Notes under the pieces: model-generated
Told to the model about the DNA's origin: nothing
What the model saw: the letters and a program-made list of their open reading frames with translations, nothing else
Database searches by the model: none
Made by a program: the position numbers and the translations under genes
Shown here: in pieces, positions 1-11,791 of the stretch
Position numbering within the stretch: position 1 is the stretch's first letter
Layout of the letters: every line of letters starts with the position of its first letter
DNA from: Cryptomeria japonica
Lineage: Eukaryota > Streptophyta > Pinopsida > Cupressales > Cupressaceae
Length of the DNA: 64,000 nucleotides
NCBI RefSeq assembly: GCF_030272615.1
Contig: NC_081406.1
Coordinates: 165,895,521 to 165,959,520 of the forward strand
Direction: 5' to 3'

Positions 1-755
1 TTTTGCAACATGGCTTATTATCATGCATTTGATGAGATTTACAATTTTTGTTATTAGACAACACTATTTGACAATTTTTGATGATATAATTATTGCAAAA
101 CCTTTATGCTCATGTAGGTCTTTTTTATGATATACAACACTATCACATTATGATTTTTGCATCAACATAGTGGGTTCTCTTGATATAATTCAAACGGATG
201 TATTTTTATGGTATATAATCTCACCTTTTCATTTATTATCATGCATTTAGTTGAAGTGATTATCATAAAACCTTTATGTTCATTCATGCATTTTATGTAT
301 AAACTAACAATTCTTAAAAATGCAAGTTCATGCTAGATCATTTGCCATTCACTAGTTTACTCTTAGTGATGGTACATATTCCTTTGTGCATTAACGACAT
401 TAAATTTTGTGCATAAACACTAAGTCAAGTGAATTTATTTCCATTTAGAAATGACAATATCTACCATTGTCTTCAACCATGCAGAGAAATGTAGTGAGAA
501 GGGCTTTAATCAACATGCGTCTTTCTTCAAAGTTATGCTTGTAGACTTTGTAGAGAAACTGGTAAGTTTCGTAATTATACAATCTTGTACATCTTAAAAA
601 TGTTGCAAATTATCTATTTATAATTTGACAAAATAATTTGTTTTAAGTGCTATAATTTGTTTCTTGTAGCACATTCATTTTGCATAAAAAGGTTGCTTAT
701 TTTGGTTTTCATTTATATGCACGAATTGTTGTACGTAAGCTTTTCTCTTAAGACA
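1..755. other. AT-rich flank, no gene seen
   Basis: This is AT-rich sequence with no open frame I can assign to a family. It ends in AGACA (751-755), which serves as the target-site copy to the left of the long gypsy element. The matching copy right of that element is GGACA at 35541-35545, one mismatch in five. Confidence 0.6.
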
Positions 756-3700
756 TGTAGTACCCCTCCTTGATCAGCCTCTTTTTGTATATTTTGATTG
801 ACTTCATTGACTGTTCAGTGGAACATTTTTCTATATTGATTCGGATGTTATGTGATGTTATTTCATGCATTATCTAGATTTATGGTGAGTGATTTTATGC
901 AGTATTTCAGTGCTTATGATTAATGTTAATTTTATGGATCATTATCACAGACTGACACTTTTACCTTATATTGCAATGCGTTATTTATATGTTGCATGTT
1001 TGCAAGTGTATTGGGATGTGAGGAGATGATTTTCCTTCACTCACTCTGGTGAGATAGGGAACACCATGATTCTCCTTCATCAATGTACATGTCGTGTTTG
1101 TATATATATTGGTCTATATGCATGTGTGGTTCTTTGGTGCAGGACATTGCAGACACTAGTACCAGGTAGGTACGTGGTATTGACTCCACCTGGTTTCACA
1201 GGTCTGAACATGCCTTATATATCCGATGGGAGTGGAGGAGATAGTTGTTGTACCCTAGCTTGACCCACAGTTACACTCGAGTCAGTGTTGTCAGTCGGTT
1301 GTTTTGTCCCGTCTGGCTGGTATGCAAGTCATGGTGCCTTGGTTTGGTCATTTTGAGAATTGTCATTTGATCATTCTTGGTTTTGCATATTTTTGTTTAT
1401 TTAAATGGTTATTTAATTTAAATGGATGATGTTATCTTATGGGCGTAATTAGTTGATTATTATGCTTTGTGATTATTGATTTAATTAAACTAATGGTTTG
1501 CTAGATCAAATGGTTAAATGGTTTATTTCATTGTGTAAAGTGCATTGATATATTTTGGAAGGAAATAAATAATTGCCTAGCCATTTAAATGATAAATGCT
1601 TATGTTGAAAGAAAGTATTTTGGAAATAGAAATTAATAAAGTTTGTCTTTTTACTTTTCCATTTGTCTTTTTCATTTTAATGGTTGGAAAAGAATTATTT
1701 TTGAAAAAGAAGTAAATCTAATTGCGCTTTAATTTTAAAATATTTAAATCTGATTGGATAGAAAATTTTTACCTAGAAAGTTTAGGTTAAAATTATTTCC
1801 CTATATAATTCTGAAAATTCATGGGAAGGGGGCAACATAAATTTTGGAGAGAAAATTGGGAATTCATCCTGGAAGGAGGAGCTGGAATTCGAATTGGTTT
1901 GTAGGGATTGGGATTCTTCCTTCATTTTGGTTGCTAGTTTGCTTCAAGGTTGGATAATCTCTTCTGGTTTAAATTTAAATTCGAATCTTTCAGTTGCTTC
2001 TTGTGTGTTGAAAATATGCAAAATTCCTTGTAAATTCTTGTGGAATCATAAGAATGAAAGAAAGAAAGACTGTGGTTGTTGGTGTTGTGAATCCTAAATC
2101 ATATGGTTGCTTACAGGAAAGAAATGGTTCATTTCTCTATCTGTTGTGTGTTTTTGTTTTTGAAATCAATTTCTTGTTTTACCTCTCCTTTTTGGAAAAG
2201 AATGATGTAGATTGGTTTTGTTGTGTGCATCCTAGTATCTATTTGCCAAGAATTGGTTAGCTATTGCTTCCAATATGTTTATTTCATCATTTACCTTGCT
2301 GGTAAATATTCCTTTCAAAATTTTGAATTTGGAACTGTGTGTGTGTGCCATGAAATATTCTAGAAAATGAATCATTTTCTTATGTTAAACGATTTTGTGG
2401 TTTATTGGTTTCGGAGTGCTTGGAAAGCAAGTGTTTTTGTCTTTGCTTGTGGACTTTACCGCTCCCGTGATGGGCTTGTCTCATCATGCGGGTTGGTAGT
2501 GTCTGCTATCCACAGGTAGTAGAACTACCGGTCGGCAGTACCGCTACACAGTAGCAGTGCTACTGGTCGGCAAGACTGCTACTGGTTGGTAGTAGCACTA
2601 CCGATTGGTAGGACTGCTACCGATTGGTAGCGACTGCTACCAACGGTAGTGGCACTACCGGTCGACAGTACCACTATTAGGTGGGTAGCAGTTCTACTAG
2701 TCGGTAGCGGCTGCTCCCAGCGGTAGCAGCACTATTGGTCGATAGGGCTGTTACCAGTGGTAGCAGTACTACCGATAGGTAGTGTCTATTGGCCTGGTAG
2801 CAACACTACTATGGGTTGGCCTTGGCCACCACTTGATCTCATACCCTTACTGGTACAAACCGGTTTGTGCTATGAACTTAATTTTATTATAAATATATTT
2901 TGTGAAGTGGTTTTAGCACTAAATGAAATGGTAATTTTTCATGTGATTCTTATTATGTGGTTAATAAATTTATCAATGGAAATCTAGGCATGAATTAGGA
3001 ATTCAAATGGTAATTTGGGAACATTCTGGAAATGAATTAAATGCCTGGTTGGAATTCATGTTTAATTTGGTTGAATGTTTATTGTGGATTTCATTCCTGA
3101 TGGAATATTGATTTGGAAATTGAATAATGTGACTATTGGAAAAGAGTGTTTTATTTAATTTTCAATCAATGATGTTGCAATTGTATTATGTGTTATTTTG
3201 GTCTGTGGTTCAGTCGTCTTGTGGTGGCATGTTTGGTACCTTTGACCAAGTGATATATGTTGGCTTCGTTGTCGTAACCATGTAGTGTCTTTGCCTTATG
3301 GTTAGCCAAGAGTCAGTATGTCCTTGTTTGACCACTTGTTTCTGATAGTGGAGTTATGGCTATCTGCTTTGCCATAGGGTCCTCAGAGAGTGACCATGCT
3401 TGTTTAGTGTCCTTTGAGAGAGTGGCTTTCGCTTGGAGGTTGTTCCCAAAGTTGTAGGCATTACGACCCAATGAAAGTCAGATAATAACTAGTAATCTAA
3501 TAAATTGATTAGGTGGGTAGCATCATAACGTTAATTAACATAATTATACCTCGTGCATAGGTGAGTGCTAGTACAAGGCTCATAATATTGCGAGAAGGCT
3601 TGGAATGGCAGAAAAATCACCTTGTCTTCTCGAAAGGCTGGTAGGGTCTGCATGAGACTTATTTGGAACTGGAGGTTCAAGAGAGGTTACCAGGACAGTG

Positions 3701-4501
3701 GACCTAGACCTATGGAGGTTGTACCATGGTATCCATCTTAAGCTATGCGATGACACTCTCTCATTTGGTTCACTTGTGTGTTTGTGATGTTGAGTCACCT
3801 GGATTTTGTGGAGTCATATTGTGCTGCCATGGAGTCGTATTGTTTTGTCAACCATGTCATGCTTATGCTTGTTTGAGGGTCCTCATCTATCTACTAGCCT
3901 GGTGGGGTGATTCTATTTTGGGAATTACATGGTCGGGTGGTAGTGCCACTTCCCATCGAATGTTCGGATTTGTACCTTCATGCGAGGATTGGTTTCCCAG
4001 GTGTTCCTATGGTTCATGGCTCATGCTTCATCTCATGTTTGGAGATCATTGTTATTTGGAGACCTATGTGGTCATTGTAATATTGATCTTATGTAACCTT
4101 GTATCTGGTTATGATGTATCCTTATATGTATATTGAGAAGCTATGTTTTGGAAGAGCAATGTAATCCTATGTTGGGATGTTTTTATCAGTTTCCTTTATG
4201 ATATTTGTTCATGCTATTGAAGTGGAATTATATTGTATCCTTTCAATATTTCTATGGTGTATCTTTATTTTCTTATGGCTTCTTGTGATCATTGAGTTGA
4301 TAATGGATTATTTGTAATTATGGAATTTATCTTATGAAGTTAATTCTTCATTGGTAACCCTTAAGGAATTTTGGTGTAAGTCTTCTGCTTGTGTTATTGT
4401 GCATGTTGTGCTTATGCACTCATTATGTTTATACTTTAAAAAAAAAAAAAATTCACCCTTGTTGTGGGTTTTTCCTTTGGGGTTCTTGGCGGGGCATTAC
4501 A
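756..4501 (+). repeat. 5' LTR of the gypsy element (3746 bp)
   Basis: It begins TGTAGTACCCC and ends GGGGCATTACA, and aligns over its whole length with 31799-35540. It contains a block of short CTACCG-type repeats at 2491-2800 and an A-run at 4439-4450 just before the end. The promoter and polyadenylation signals should lie here, as in any LTR, but I cannot place them confidently. Small open frames in it, such as 3726-4136, have counterparts of altered length in the other LTR and look non-coding. Confidence 0.93.
2491..2800. repeat. Short palindromic repeats within the 5' LTR
   Basis: About a dozen imperfect units of roughly 20-25 bp are built from GGTAG, CTACCG and GGTCGGTAG. Many form the self-complementary string CTACCGGTCGGTAG or a near variant. 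The same block occupies 33527-33845 in the other LTR, so it was present before insertion. The GC content is clearly higher than the surrounding LTR. Confidence 0.85.
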
Positions 4502-4503
4502 TT

Positions 4504-4515
4504 TGGTATCAGAGC
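4504..4515 (+). other. Primer binding site, initiator Met-tRNA type
   Basis: TGGTATCAGAGC starts two bases after the LTR's terminal CA. This is the complement of the 3' end of plant initiator methionine tRNA and is the usual primer site of Tekay/Del and many copia elements. Confidence 0.9.
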
Positions 4516-4650
4516 CCATGTTTCAACACTAGGTACTCTGGGTTTGTAGTGAGCCCATTCGCCTTGACCTTTTGTGTAGGTCTTGTGGTGTGACTTGTGT
4601 CTTTCTTTGCCATTGATCTGAACCGTTTTCCTCTTGTGTAGTGTTAGGTC

Positions 4651-5895
4651 ATGGCTAGGAAAGCCAAGGGAGGTGGCCATACCAGAGGTAGAGGAGGAGG
4701 AAGGGGTCGAGGTCCCAACCGCCATAGCCCTTCCCCAACACCCACTCATGCGAGTGCGGATAGAGATTAGTCGGTTCATCAGGAGGAACCACATTCAGTA
4801 GAGAAGGTTCTCGAAAGGGAGGAGCTACATCAGATGTTTCAGGAGGTGCTAGCTAGACTAGGCCACAGACCGAGGTGGATTAGCCCATCCATGGTCAGGT
4901 AGAGGAATCACTTTAGTGGATTCCAGAGAGAGAGAGATCTCCTAGAAGGAGAGAGGTCCCAGTGGACCAGGATCCAGCTATCATAGGGCACATGAGGGAC
5001 TAGATGAGGTTCAATCCTCCCTTCTTTGATGGTAAAGGTATCGGTCTTGAGGTAGAGACCTGGCTTATCAGTTTGGATTGGTGTTTTGCTATGTATCCTT
5101 ACAGTAGCAACACAAAGGTGAGATGCACGATTATGCATCTTGAGAGCTTCGCATCTATCTGGTGGAGATTAGAGGAGGAGAGGATCAGTGTGAGCATTAA
5201 CATCGCATCTTGGGAGATCTTTTTGGAGAGGTTTAGGGCCCAATTTCTCTCACCTCAATGGAGGGAGTTGTGAGCAAATGAGTTCTATGTTTTGCGCTAG
5301 TATGGGTTGTTAGTGGATCAGTTTGAGCACAAGTTCTATGAGCTCAAACAATATGTTGAGATCGACAATGATGAGGTTGTGCTTGTGTAGCACTTCTTGA
5401 GGGGTTTTAATGACCGCATCAGTGGAGGAGTGAGAGTTTTTTAGCTGAATTCAGTAGAGGTAGCTATGGTGAAAGCTAGGTTGGTAGAGCATGGCAGCTA
5501 GTTTGGAGTTCAAATTGGGAGTGACCCTTTCAGTGGGTCTAGAGGTAGAGGGAATCAGTCCTAGACTGTTGCACCTTTTAGGGGTCCTCAGGCACCTACT
5601 AAGGGTGGTCAGCAACAGTAGCCACCAAGACTGAAGCAGTCCCAGAGCCAGCAGGGTGGCAACTCTCAATTATAGAAGAGCAGGAGATGGCAAAAGGGTA
5701 GGCTAACCTTTTCAGGGTAGTCTTCTCAGGGAGCATCTCAGGCCCCTAGTGGGGAAAGCTTTCAGCAGTCTAGTGGACTGTCTAGGAGTAGAGGACCGGT
5801 TAGGGGAGCTTGCTTCACTTATGGTTAGTATGGCTAGCCGCTCAGTATGGGCAACCACATCAGAGCTGACAGTGGGTGATGCAGGTAGATCCCAC
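4651..5895 (+). pseudogene. Gypsy gag remnant
   Basis: This is the structural gag protein of the outer retrotransposon. It starts at ATG 4651 with a basic Arg/Gly-rich N-terminus (MARKAKGGGHTRGRGGGRG). After a frameshift between about 4890 and 5000, one frame runs from 5004 to about 5895. It includes the retrotransposon-gag pattern FFDGKG, then W..S.D, then the IWWRLEEER region (about 5017-5190). Glutamine- and serine-rich sequence follows, then a ruined zinc knuckle near 5808, where CFTYG is followed by two TAG stops. At least ten in-frame stops are present, mostly TAG at places where CAG would fit. It cannot make an intact protein. Confidence 0.85.
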
Positions 5896-6275
5896 AAAGT
5901 ATTTGCAGCGATAGATGACCACCAGGCTGAGCATCAGAGTACCGTGATTGAGACCACAGGTGTGTTTTGTGGTATTCCTATCTCTGTACTTTTTGATTAT
6001 GGTGCTTCAGATTCTTTTATTTCTTCATCCATTATGGAGCGGTGCGGGCTCATGTCTGCTAAGCAGGCAGATAGATGGCAAGTAGAGTTGGCTACCGGTG
6101 TGCGAGTGTTGGTAGATGCCTTCGTTCCCAATTGTGAGTTGGACTTAGGACCCTTTGTCACTTCAGTTGACCTTCGAGTCATTCCCTTGGGGTCCTATGG
6201 AGTTTTGTTGGGGATGGATTGGTTATCATCTCACAGCGATCATGTAGACTATCGTCTGAAGATAGTAGAGTGAGG
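5896..6275 (+). pseudogene. Gypsy aspartic protease remnant
   Basis: The frame open from 5749 to 6273 carries the retropepsin segment LFDYGASDSFIS at about 5990-6025. This corresponds to the usual D-S/T-G-A catalytic motif, with Tyr in place of Ser/Thr. It is followed by the hydrophobic GSYGVLLGMDWL flap and C-terminal region seen in plant gypsy proteases. It is in a different frame from the preceding gag, so at least one frameshift separates them. The protein would cleave the gag-pol polyprotein; the altered active-site residue and broken context argue against function. Confidence 0.85.
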
Positions 6276-6479
6276 ATTGTTGGAGTTCAGCGATCGATAT
6301 CCTTGCATATGATTTCTGCTATGCAACTTAGGAAGTGCATGCATCAAGGGTGTCAGCTTTTTGTAGTTGCTCTTGAGGATGTGGATGAGGGAGAGAATCG
6401 AGAAATTTCTCTTGATGGTCACTCTATTCTTCGAGAGTATGCTGATGTGTTTCCTTTGGATATTCTCAGTATGCCTACG

Positions 6480-7276
6480 AAGTGAGACATCGATTTTCGC
6501 ATTGACATGGTTCCTGGTGTGGAACTTATTTCGAGAGAACCATATCGGATGACTACTCAAGAGTTGAGTGAGTTGAAGTTGCAGGTTGAGAGTTGTTGTC
6601 CAAGAGATTCATTCATCCTAGTGTTTCTCCTTGGGGTGCATCGGTTATCTTTGTTAAGAAGAAGGATGGTTCTCTTCGATTATGCATTGATTATCGATAG
6701 TTGAATAAGGTAACCATCCGGAACCGATATCCATTGCCTCGGATTGATGAAATTTTTGATCAAGTGAAGGGAGCCAAGGTGTTCTCAAAGATAGATCTAA
6801 AATTTGGATATCATCAGTTGCACATTCATGATGCAGACATTCATAGGACGACGTTTCATACTCATTATGGTCACTATGAGTTCATAGTGGTCCCATTTGG
6901 GTTGACGAACGTGCCTTCAGTGTTCATGAGTCTTATGAATGGGGTTTTTTGCACCTACCTTGACCACTCTGTCCTTGTGTTCCTGGATGACATATTGATT
7001 TATTCTAGATCTATGGAAGAGCATGAGGGCCACTTGCGTCAAGTATTGCAGTGCTTGAGGGAGAATCAGCTTTTTGCAAATCTGGCAAAGTGTGATTTCT
7101 TCCAATCAGAGGTGAGTTATCTCGGTCATATAGTTTTGAGAGAAGGTGTATCCATGGATCCTTCTAAGATCCAAGCCATAGTTGATTGGCTTGTGCAACC
7201 AATGTTTCTGAGGTTCGAAGTTTCATGGGTTTGGTCGGATATTACCATCACTTTGTGCAGAGCTTTTCTCGGATAG
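6480..7276 (+). pseudogene. Gypsy reverse transcriptase remnant
   Basis: It encodes the polymerase that copies element RNA into DNA. The N-terminal part (6500-6700) is spread over two frames. The main frame, 6701-7276, contains [16 protein letters not shown], then [12 protein letters not shown] (first catalytic Asp), [12 protein letters not shown], and FLDDILIYS, the Y/F-x-DD catalytic box, at about 6984-7010. It then runs into the thumb (SYLGHIV) and loses frame near 7200. The catalytic residues survive, but stops and frameshifts before and after them show a pseudogene. Confidence 0.92.
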
Positions 7277-7775
7277 GCCATCCGATTACTTCTCTTTAGA
7301 GGAAAGGGAAGAAGTTTGTTTGGTCAGAGCAATGCGAATCAACTTTTTGTACCCTGAAGGAACTCCTCATTAGTACTCTAATTTTGGCAGTTCCTGACCC
7401 ATCCAGAGATTTCATGGTATGCACAGATGCCTTATTAGAAGGTATAGGTGTCATGCTTATGCAGGATGGACGTGTGGTTGCCTATGAGTCTTGCAAACTC
7501 AAGGATCATGAGTTGAACTATCCAGTTCATGACTTGGAGTTGGCTGCTGTAGTGCATGCATTGGTTCATTGGAGACATTTCATGTTGGGGTGTCGGTTTG
7601 AGCTGCATAGTGATCTCCGCAGTTTGCAGTATATTTTCATGCAGCCAAACTTGAATGCTCGACAATGAAGATGGATGGAATTCCTCTTGCAGGTATGATT
7701 TTGACTTTCATTATATTCAGGGGAAAGAGAATGTAGTGGCAGATTCTTTGAGCCGTAGGCGGCAAGAGGTTGCAG
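7277..7775 (+). pseudogene. Gypsy RNase H remnant
   Basis: The RNase H domain follows the reverse transcriptase. The open frame 7384-7668 has the plant gypsy pattern: a TDALLEGIGVMLMQ segment, YESCKLKDHELNYPVHDLE with a conserved Glu, and FELHSDLRSLQY. It ends in the linker motif IQGKENVVADSLSR at about 7720-7750, which normally joins RNase H to integrase. A stop at 7666-7668 and a frame change near 7680 break it. Confidence 0.88.
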
Positions 7776-8955
7776 CATTGTCCCTAGGTATGGACTTGAG
7801 TGAGAGAATTCTTGGAGTTCTTCCTCAGGACACCTGGTATCACGATGTTAGAGCCGCGGCAGAGTCGGGAAGACCATTGGAGGGTAGATATTCTGGGTAT
7901 GCTCTTGAGTTAGATGGTCTTCTTTGACATCTTGGACTGATCTATGTACCTCCTTTGGAGGATCTTCAAGTTTTAATCATGACTGAGGCCCATCGTGCAC
8001 CTTATTCAGCACACCCTGGTATCAAGAAGATGCACGCAGATCTTAGATAGTTATATCATTGGGCTAGTATGAAACGTGACATTGTTGATTTTGTGTCCAA
8101 GTGCTTAGAATGTCAGCAAGTGAAGGTGGAGCATCAGCACCCTATAGGGATTTTACAACCTAATTTGATACTGGATTGGAAATGGGATATCATTTCCATG
8201 GATTTCATTGTGGGGTTGCCTGTTTCTTTACATTGTCATGATGCCATCATGGTCATTGTTTATAGACTGACCAAAGTTGCTCATTTTGTGCCTATTTGAT
8301 CTTCTTATATGGTAGCAGTTGTGGCTCGAATGTTCTTAGAAGATGTGGTGAGGTTGCATGGGAACCCAAGGCGGATCATTTCTGATAGAGACCCTATCTT
8401 TACTGCAGCCTTATGGAACTCTCTTCAGTATGATTTGGGGACCCAGTTGAACTTCAGTTCAGCTTATCACCCAAAGATCAATGGTCAGACTAAGCATGTG
8501 AATCAGGTCTTGGAAGACATGCTTCGCATGTATGTTATGGAATAGCAGTCACGCTGAAAGGAATATCTTTGCCTTGTGGAGTTTTCTTATAACAATAGAT
8601 ATCACAGCTCTATAGGCATGTCTCCCTTCTAGGCTTTGTATGGTCATCCTTTTCGTACTCCTTTGAGTTGGGATCGATTGGAGGATAGGGTGTGTTTAGG
8701 CCCGGATTTGCTTTGTGAGATGGAGCAGCAGGTTGAGCTGATTCGTGGGCATTTAGTGGTTGTTCAGGATAGGCAGAAGAAGTATGCTGATGCTCATAGA
8801 GTTGATCGCCAGTTTTCTATTGGCGACTATGTGTTCTTGAGAGTGCATCCACGGAAGAGTTTGATCCATTATGGAAAGGGTTCTAAGTTGGCGCCTCATT
8901 TTGTAGGCCCTTTTGAGATCCTTGAGAGGATAGGACCTATTGCCTAGTGTCTTGC
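7776..8955 (+). pseudogene. Gypsy integrase remnant, N-terminal and core parts
   Basis: Integrase joins element DNA to the host. The HHCC zinc domain is visible as SAHPGIKKMH followed by CLECQQVK (about 8010-8120). The catalytic core has the first Asp in ISMDFIVGLP and the second in IISDRDPIF. The third acidic residue, normally the Glu of a GQ-T/S-E-R motif, reads Lys here (NGQTKHVNQ, about 8481-8507). The C-terminal beta domain ends in GPFEILERIGPIA at 8945. CACTA-1 then interrupts it at 8955, and the coding sequence resumes at 31487 in the same frame. Confidence 0.92.
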
Positions 8956-9330
8956 CACTAATACATTTGGACTAGATTTTTGACTGAGGTTTCTGACGGA
9001 CAAGGTATAGTGTGGCCAAATTTGATTTTTTTTGAAAAAATGCCTGAATTCGTCGTAATTCCGATGGAAATTTCCCATTTGGTTTTGATGAAGAAGGAAT
9101 TAGCAATGAGAGTTTTCTTTTTTTCAAAAAAGTGCTCGAGTTCTTCATAATTACGATGACAATGGCCATTACTTAAAAAAGAAGAGGGAAATTCATTTGT
9201 GAATTGTAATATTCCTGTGTAGGCATCCGTGGTGACTTCAACCCGGGCAAGAACATCAAACCCGCGTCGAAGGCATTTGTGGCATTTCTTGTAATCCTGC
9301 ATAGGAGGTAGATTCAAATTGCCCTAGTTT
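8956..9330. repeat. Left terminal and subterminal region of CACTA-1
   Basis: The inverted terminal repeat is followed by several variants of a CGTCGTAATTCCGATGG-like string (near 9050, 9070 and 9145), in places preceded by T- or A-runs. These are candidate transposase-binding subterminal repeats. The first 250 bp align, reversed, with the right end of CACTA-2 (about 53980-54229). Confidence 0.85.
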
Positions 9331-9379
9331 TTAATTTCATGTTGCAAAAAATATACATGTGGTGGTTAATTGCCCTAGT

Positions 9380-10290
9380 TTAATCTTGTAAAACCATAGA
9401 AGTGTGATTGAGGAGTGAGTGTTCAATTTTGTAGCAGTTATCCCTTCCTCCCGTATATGCACGTGTTGATTGTTCAAATGAGATCACATCTCTTTGTGGC
9501 ATCGTATCAAATAATTCACGAGCCTTGTCCATGTTTCCACATTTTGCATTCATGTCAAGCAGGGCATTTGCAAGTACAACACCTAACAAAATTCCTCTAT
9601 CTGTTATGCTTTGATGGATGTCCATACCCTGTTCCAAAGCTCCCATTTTTGCATAGGCAGGGAGGATGCTGGCAAAGGTTGTGGAATTTGGCTTTATTCC
9701 TTCTAATTTCATTTGCTTGAAAGTGTCTAAGGCCTTTTCGTCAAATCCATTTTGTGCATATCCAGCAATCGTTGCAGTCCATGAGACAACATTTCTTTCA
9801 GGCATTCTATCAAACAATTCACGTGCCTTGTCTATGCTTCCACATTTTGCATACATGTCTACCAAGGTAGTTACAACTACAACATCTGACAAAATTCCTC
9901 CATCCTTTATGCTTCGATGAATGTCCATACCCTGTTCCAAATATCCCATTTTGGCAGAGGCAGGGATGATAGTAGCAATGGTCGTGGAATTTGTCTTTAC
10001 ACCTACTGATTGCATTTGCTTGTAAGATTATAAAGCCTTCTCAGTAAATCCATGTTGTGCATATCCGACAATCATTATAGTCCAGGAAACCACATTTCTT
10101 TGAGGCAATCCATCAAACAGTTCTCGTGCCTTGTCTATGCTTCCACATTTTGCATACATGCTAATAGAGCAGTTGCAACTACATCTGACAAAATTCCTCT
10201 ATCTTTTATGCTTTGATGGATGTCCATACTCTATTCCAAAGCTCCCATTTTGACACAGGCTAGGAGTACGCTAGCAAACATAACTAAAAA
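9380..10290 (-). pseudogene. PLS-class pentatricopeptide-repeat (PPR) gene fragment
   Basis: The minus frame 10015-9380 encodes about 200 residues of tandem PPR motifs with plant PLS-type signatures: LVDMYAKCGSIDKARELF, DRMPERNVVSW, GYAQNGFDEKALDTFKQM, and a second set with LLDMNAKCGNMDKA. A broken continuation upstream reaches about 10290, with stops and frame changes. PLS PPR proteins bind organelle RNA and take part in RNA editing, but this piece lacks a start, a targeting peptide and an E/DYW end. It lies just inside the CACTA-1 left terminus and reads toward that end. I take it as a captured, decayed gene piece. Confidence 0.9.
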
Positions 10291-11791
10291 AATGCAATGA
10301 TTAGCTCCAAAGACATCAAACCACTACTAACAAAACCGAGAGTCTAAAATATGATAGGGAATAGTGTGAGTTGTCTTGAAATAAAATATTTTATTTTCAA
10401 TTTCAACTAAAACATAATTACTTAGCCATTTAATGTTATTAATAAGTGTTTAATTTATGAAAGAGATAAATGGTTGGCCACAAGTACATGAGTTACTAAA
10501 TGCACACAAATAAGTGAATTTGATATTCAAAACTATCTACAATGAATTCAATTCTTGTCCATTAGTCATTTATGTTTGCAATAAGCATCTTTCTTTGTTT
10601 TTCTTAATCTTTATTCATAGTTATGTGCATATTTCACATTCTATAATTAGGATATCAATTGCTATGGCTGAACACTAGCATGATGTTTGTGTTGTCGTAT
10701 AGATGCGTGAAAACATAATTATGGGATTGTTATATTATAGAGATCATAAATCTAGATATCGCATAATAGTCATAGCTCTTCTTGGATTGAGTCTAAAGTT
10801 GACATACAGTCATAAAGCCATTATTAGCAGATCTATCCATTTCTAGTAAAGACAATTGAGAAAGTCATTTTGATATTGAGATTTTCTTATTTGTTTACCT
10901 ATTGATCATTATTTAAGCCATAATATTTAGGTCTATTTATCTCTCTCTCAAAACCTCTGTAAGTGTCCTAGATTGTCCATACTACTCACTCTTCAATGAA
11001 ATAGTGGGGTTCTAAAAATTTGTTGCACAAGATGGTGTTGAATGTATCAACAAGGCTAGCATGGAAGGCATGTTCAAGCTTCCACTTGTACAACTTACAA
11101 CAAATGATTTGTTGATAGAAGAAATTCTTGAAATAGGGATACAATCAAAAGACAAGCAAGTACGTACAAACCTCCTTAGTTGAAAGTAAAATCTATGTAT
11201 AAAAAGAGTACATTGAATCCCAATCCATAAACACAATAGAGATACCGATGGAGACTTAATTGGATGTAGCATGTCACACCAAAGTTGTTAGAGTATTTTA
11301 AGCTAGTACATAATCTTTCCTAAAGCCACATTAGTATTTTACCCAGATCATTATCTACCAAAACTAACTATAGTAATCCTTTTGAGGATTCATTTCATGG
11401 TGCTAGATCTTCATTTAGTTCCACTTCTTGTTGGAGAAAAGAATAGTTATTTCTTGAGGTAGATGAATATCCCATCAACAACTTAGGAGAAGACCCTTTC
11501 TAGAATATAACAAATTCTACTCCAACAAAAGATCATGGGGGTTTCACTAGAGATATTGAATAATAGATAGACTTCTACTACTACATTAAAAGCATTGGAA
11601 TGTTCTTCATTTATTGATGTAAACTCTCTGTGATGCCACCACAACCAACAAAGGTGTAAAAATTTGTTTGCAATGCATGGATTTTTAGGATTGTCCTTTG
11701 AGAAAACAAAATTAAAGTATGGAAGTAGGATCTACCAGCTCCTGAGGGAATCTTGATGAAAAATAACTGTAAAATATTTGGGTGAGCTTAT
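10291..11791. other. CACTA-1 interior without recognised gene
   Basis: AT-rich sequence with only short frames. I see no domain signature, LTR edge or tandem array. It may contain intron or UTR of captured sequence, but nothing shows which. Confidence 0.4.

Noticed and set aside
3726-4136. 136-codon open frame in the 5' LTR
   Set aside because: The matching LTR has a frame broken at different places (34780-35133) and the peptide has no domain. It is chance coding in a long LTR.
4504-4515. tRNA gene at the TGGTATCAGAGC strings (also 18916 and 26893)
   Set aside because: Only the 12-base tRNA 3' end complement is present next to LTR ends. These are primer binding sites.
9380-10290. A functional PPR gene
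   Set aside because: No start, organelle-targeting peptide or C-terminal domain is present, and the frame is broken upstream of 10015.
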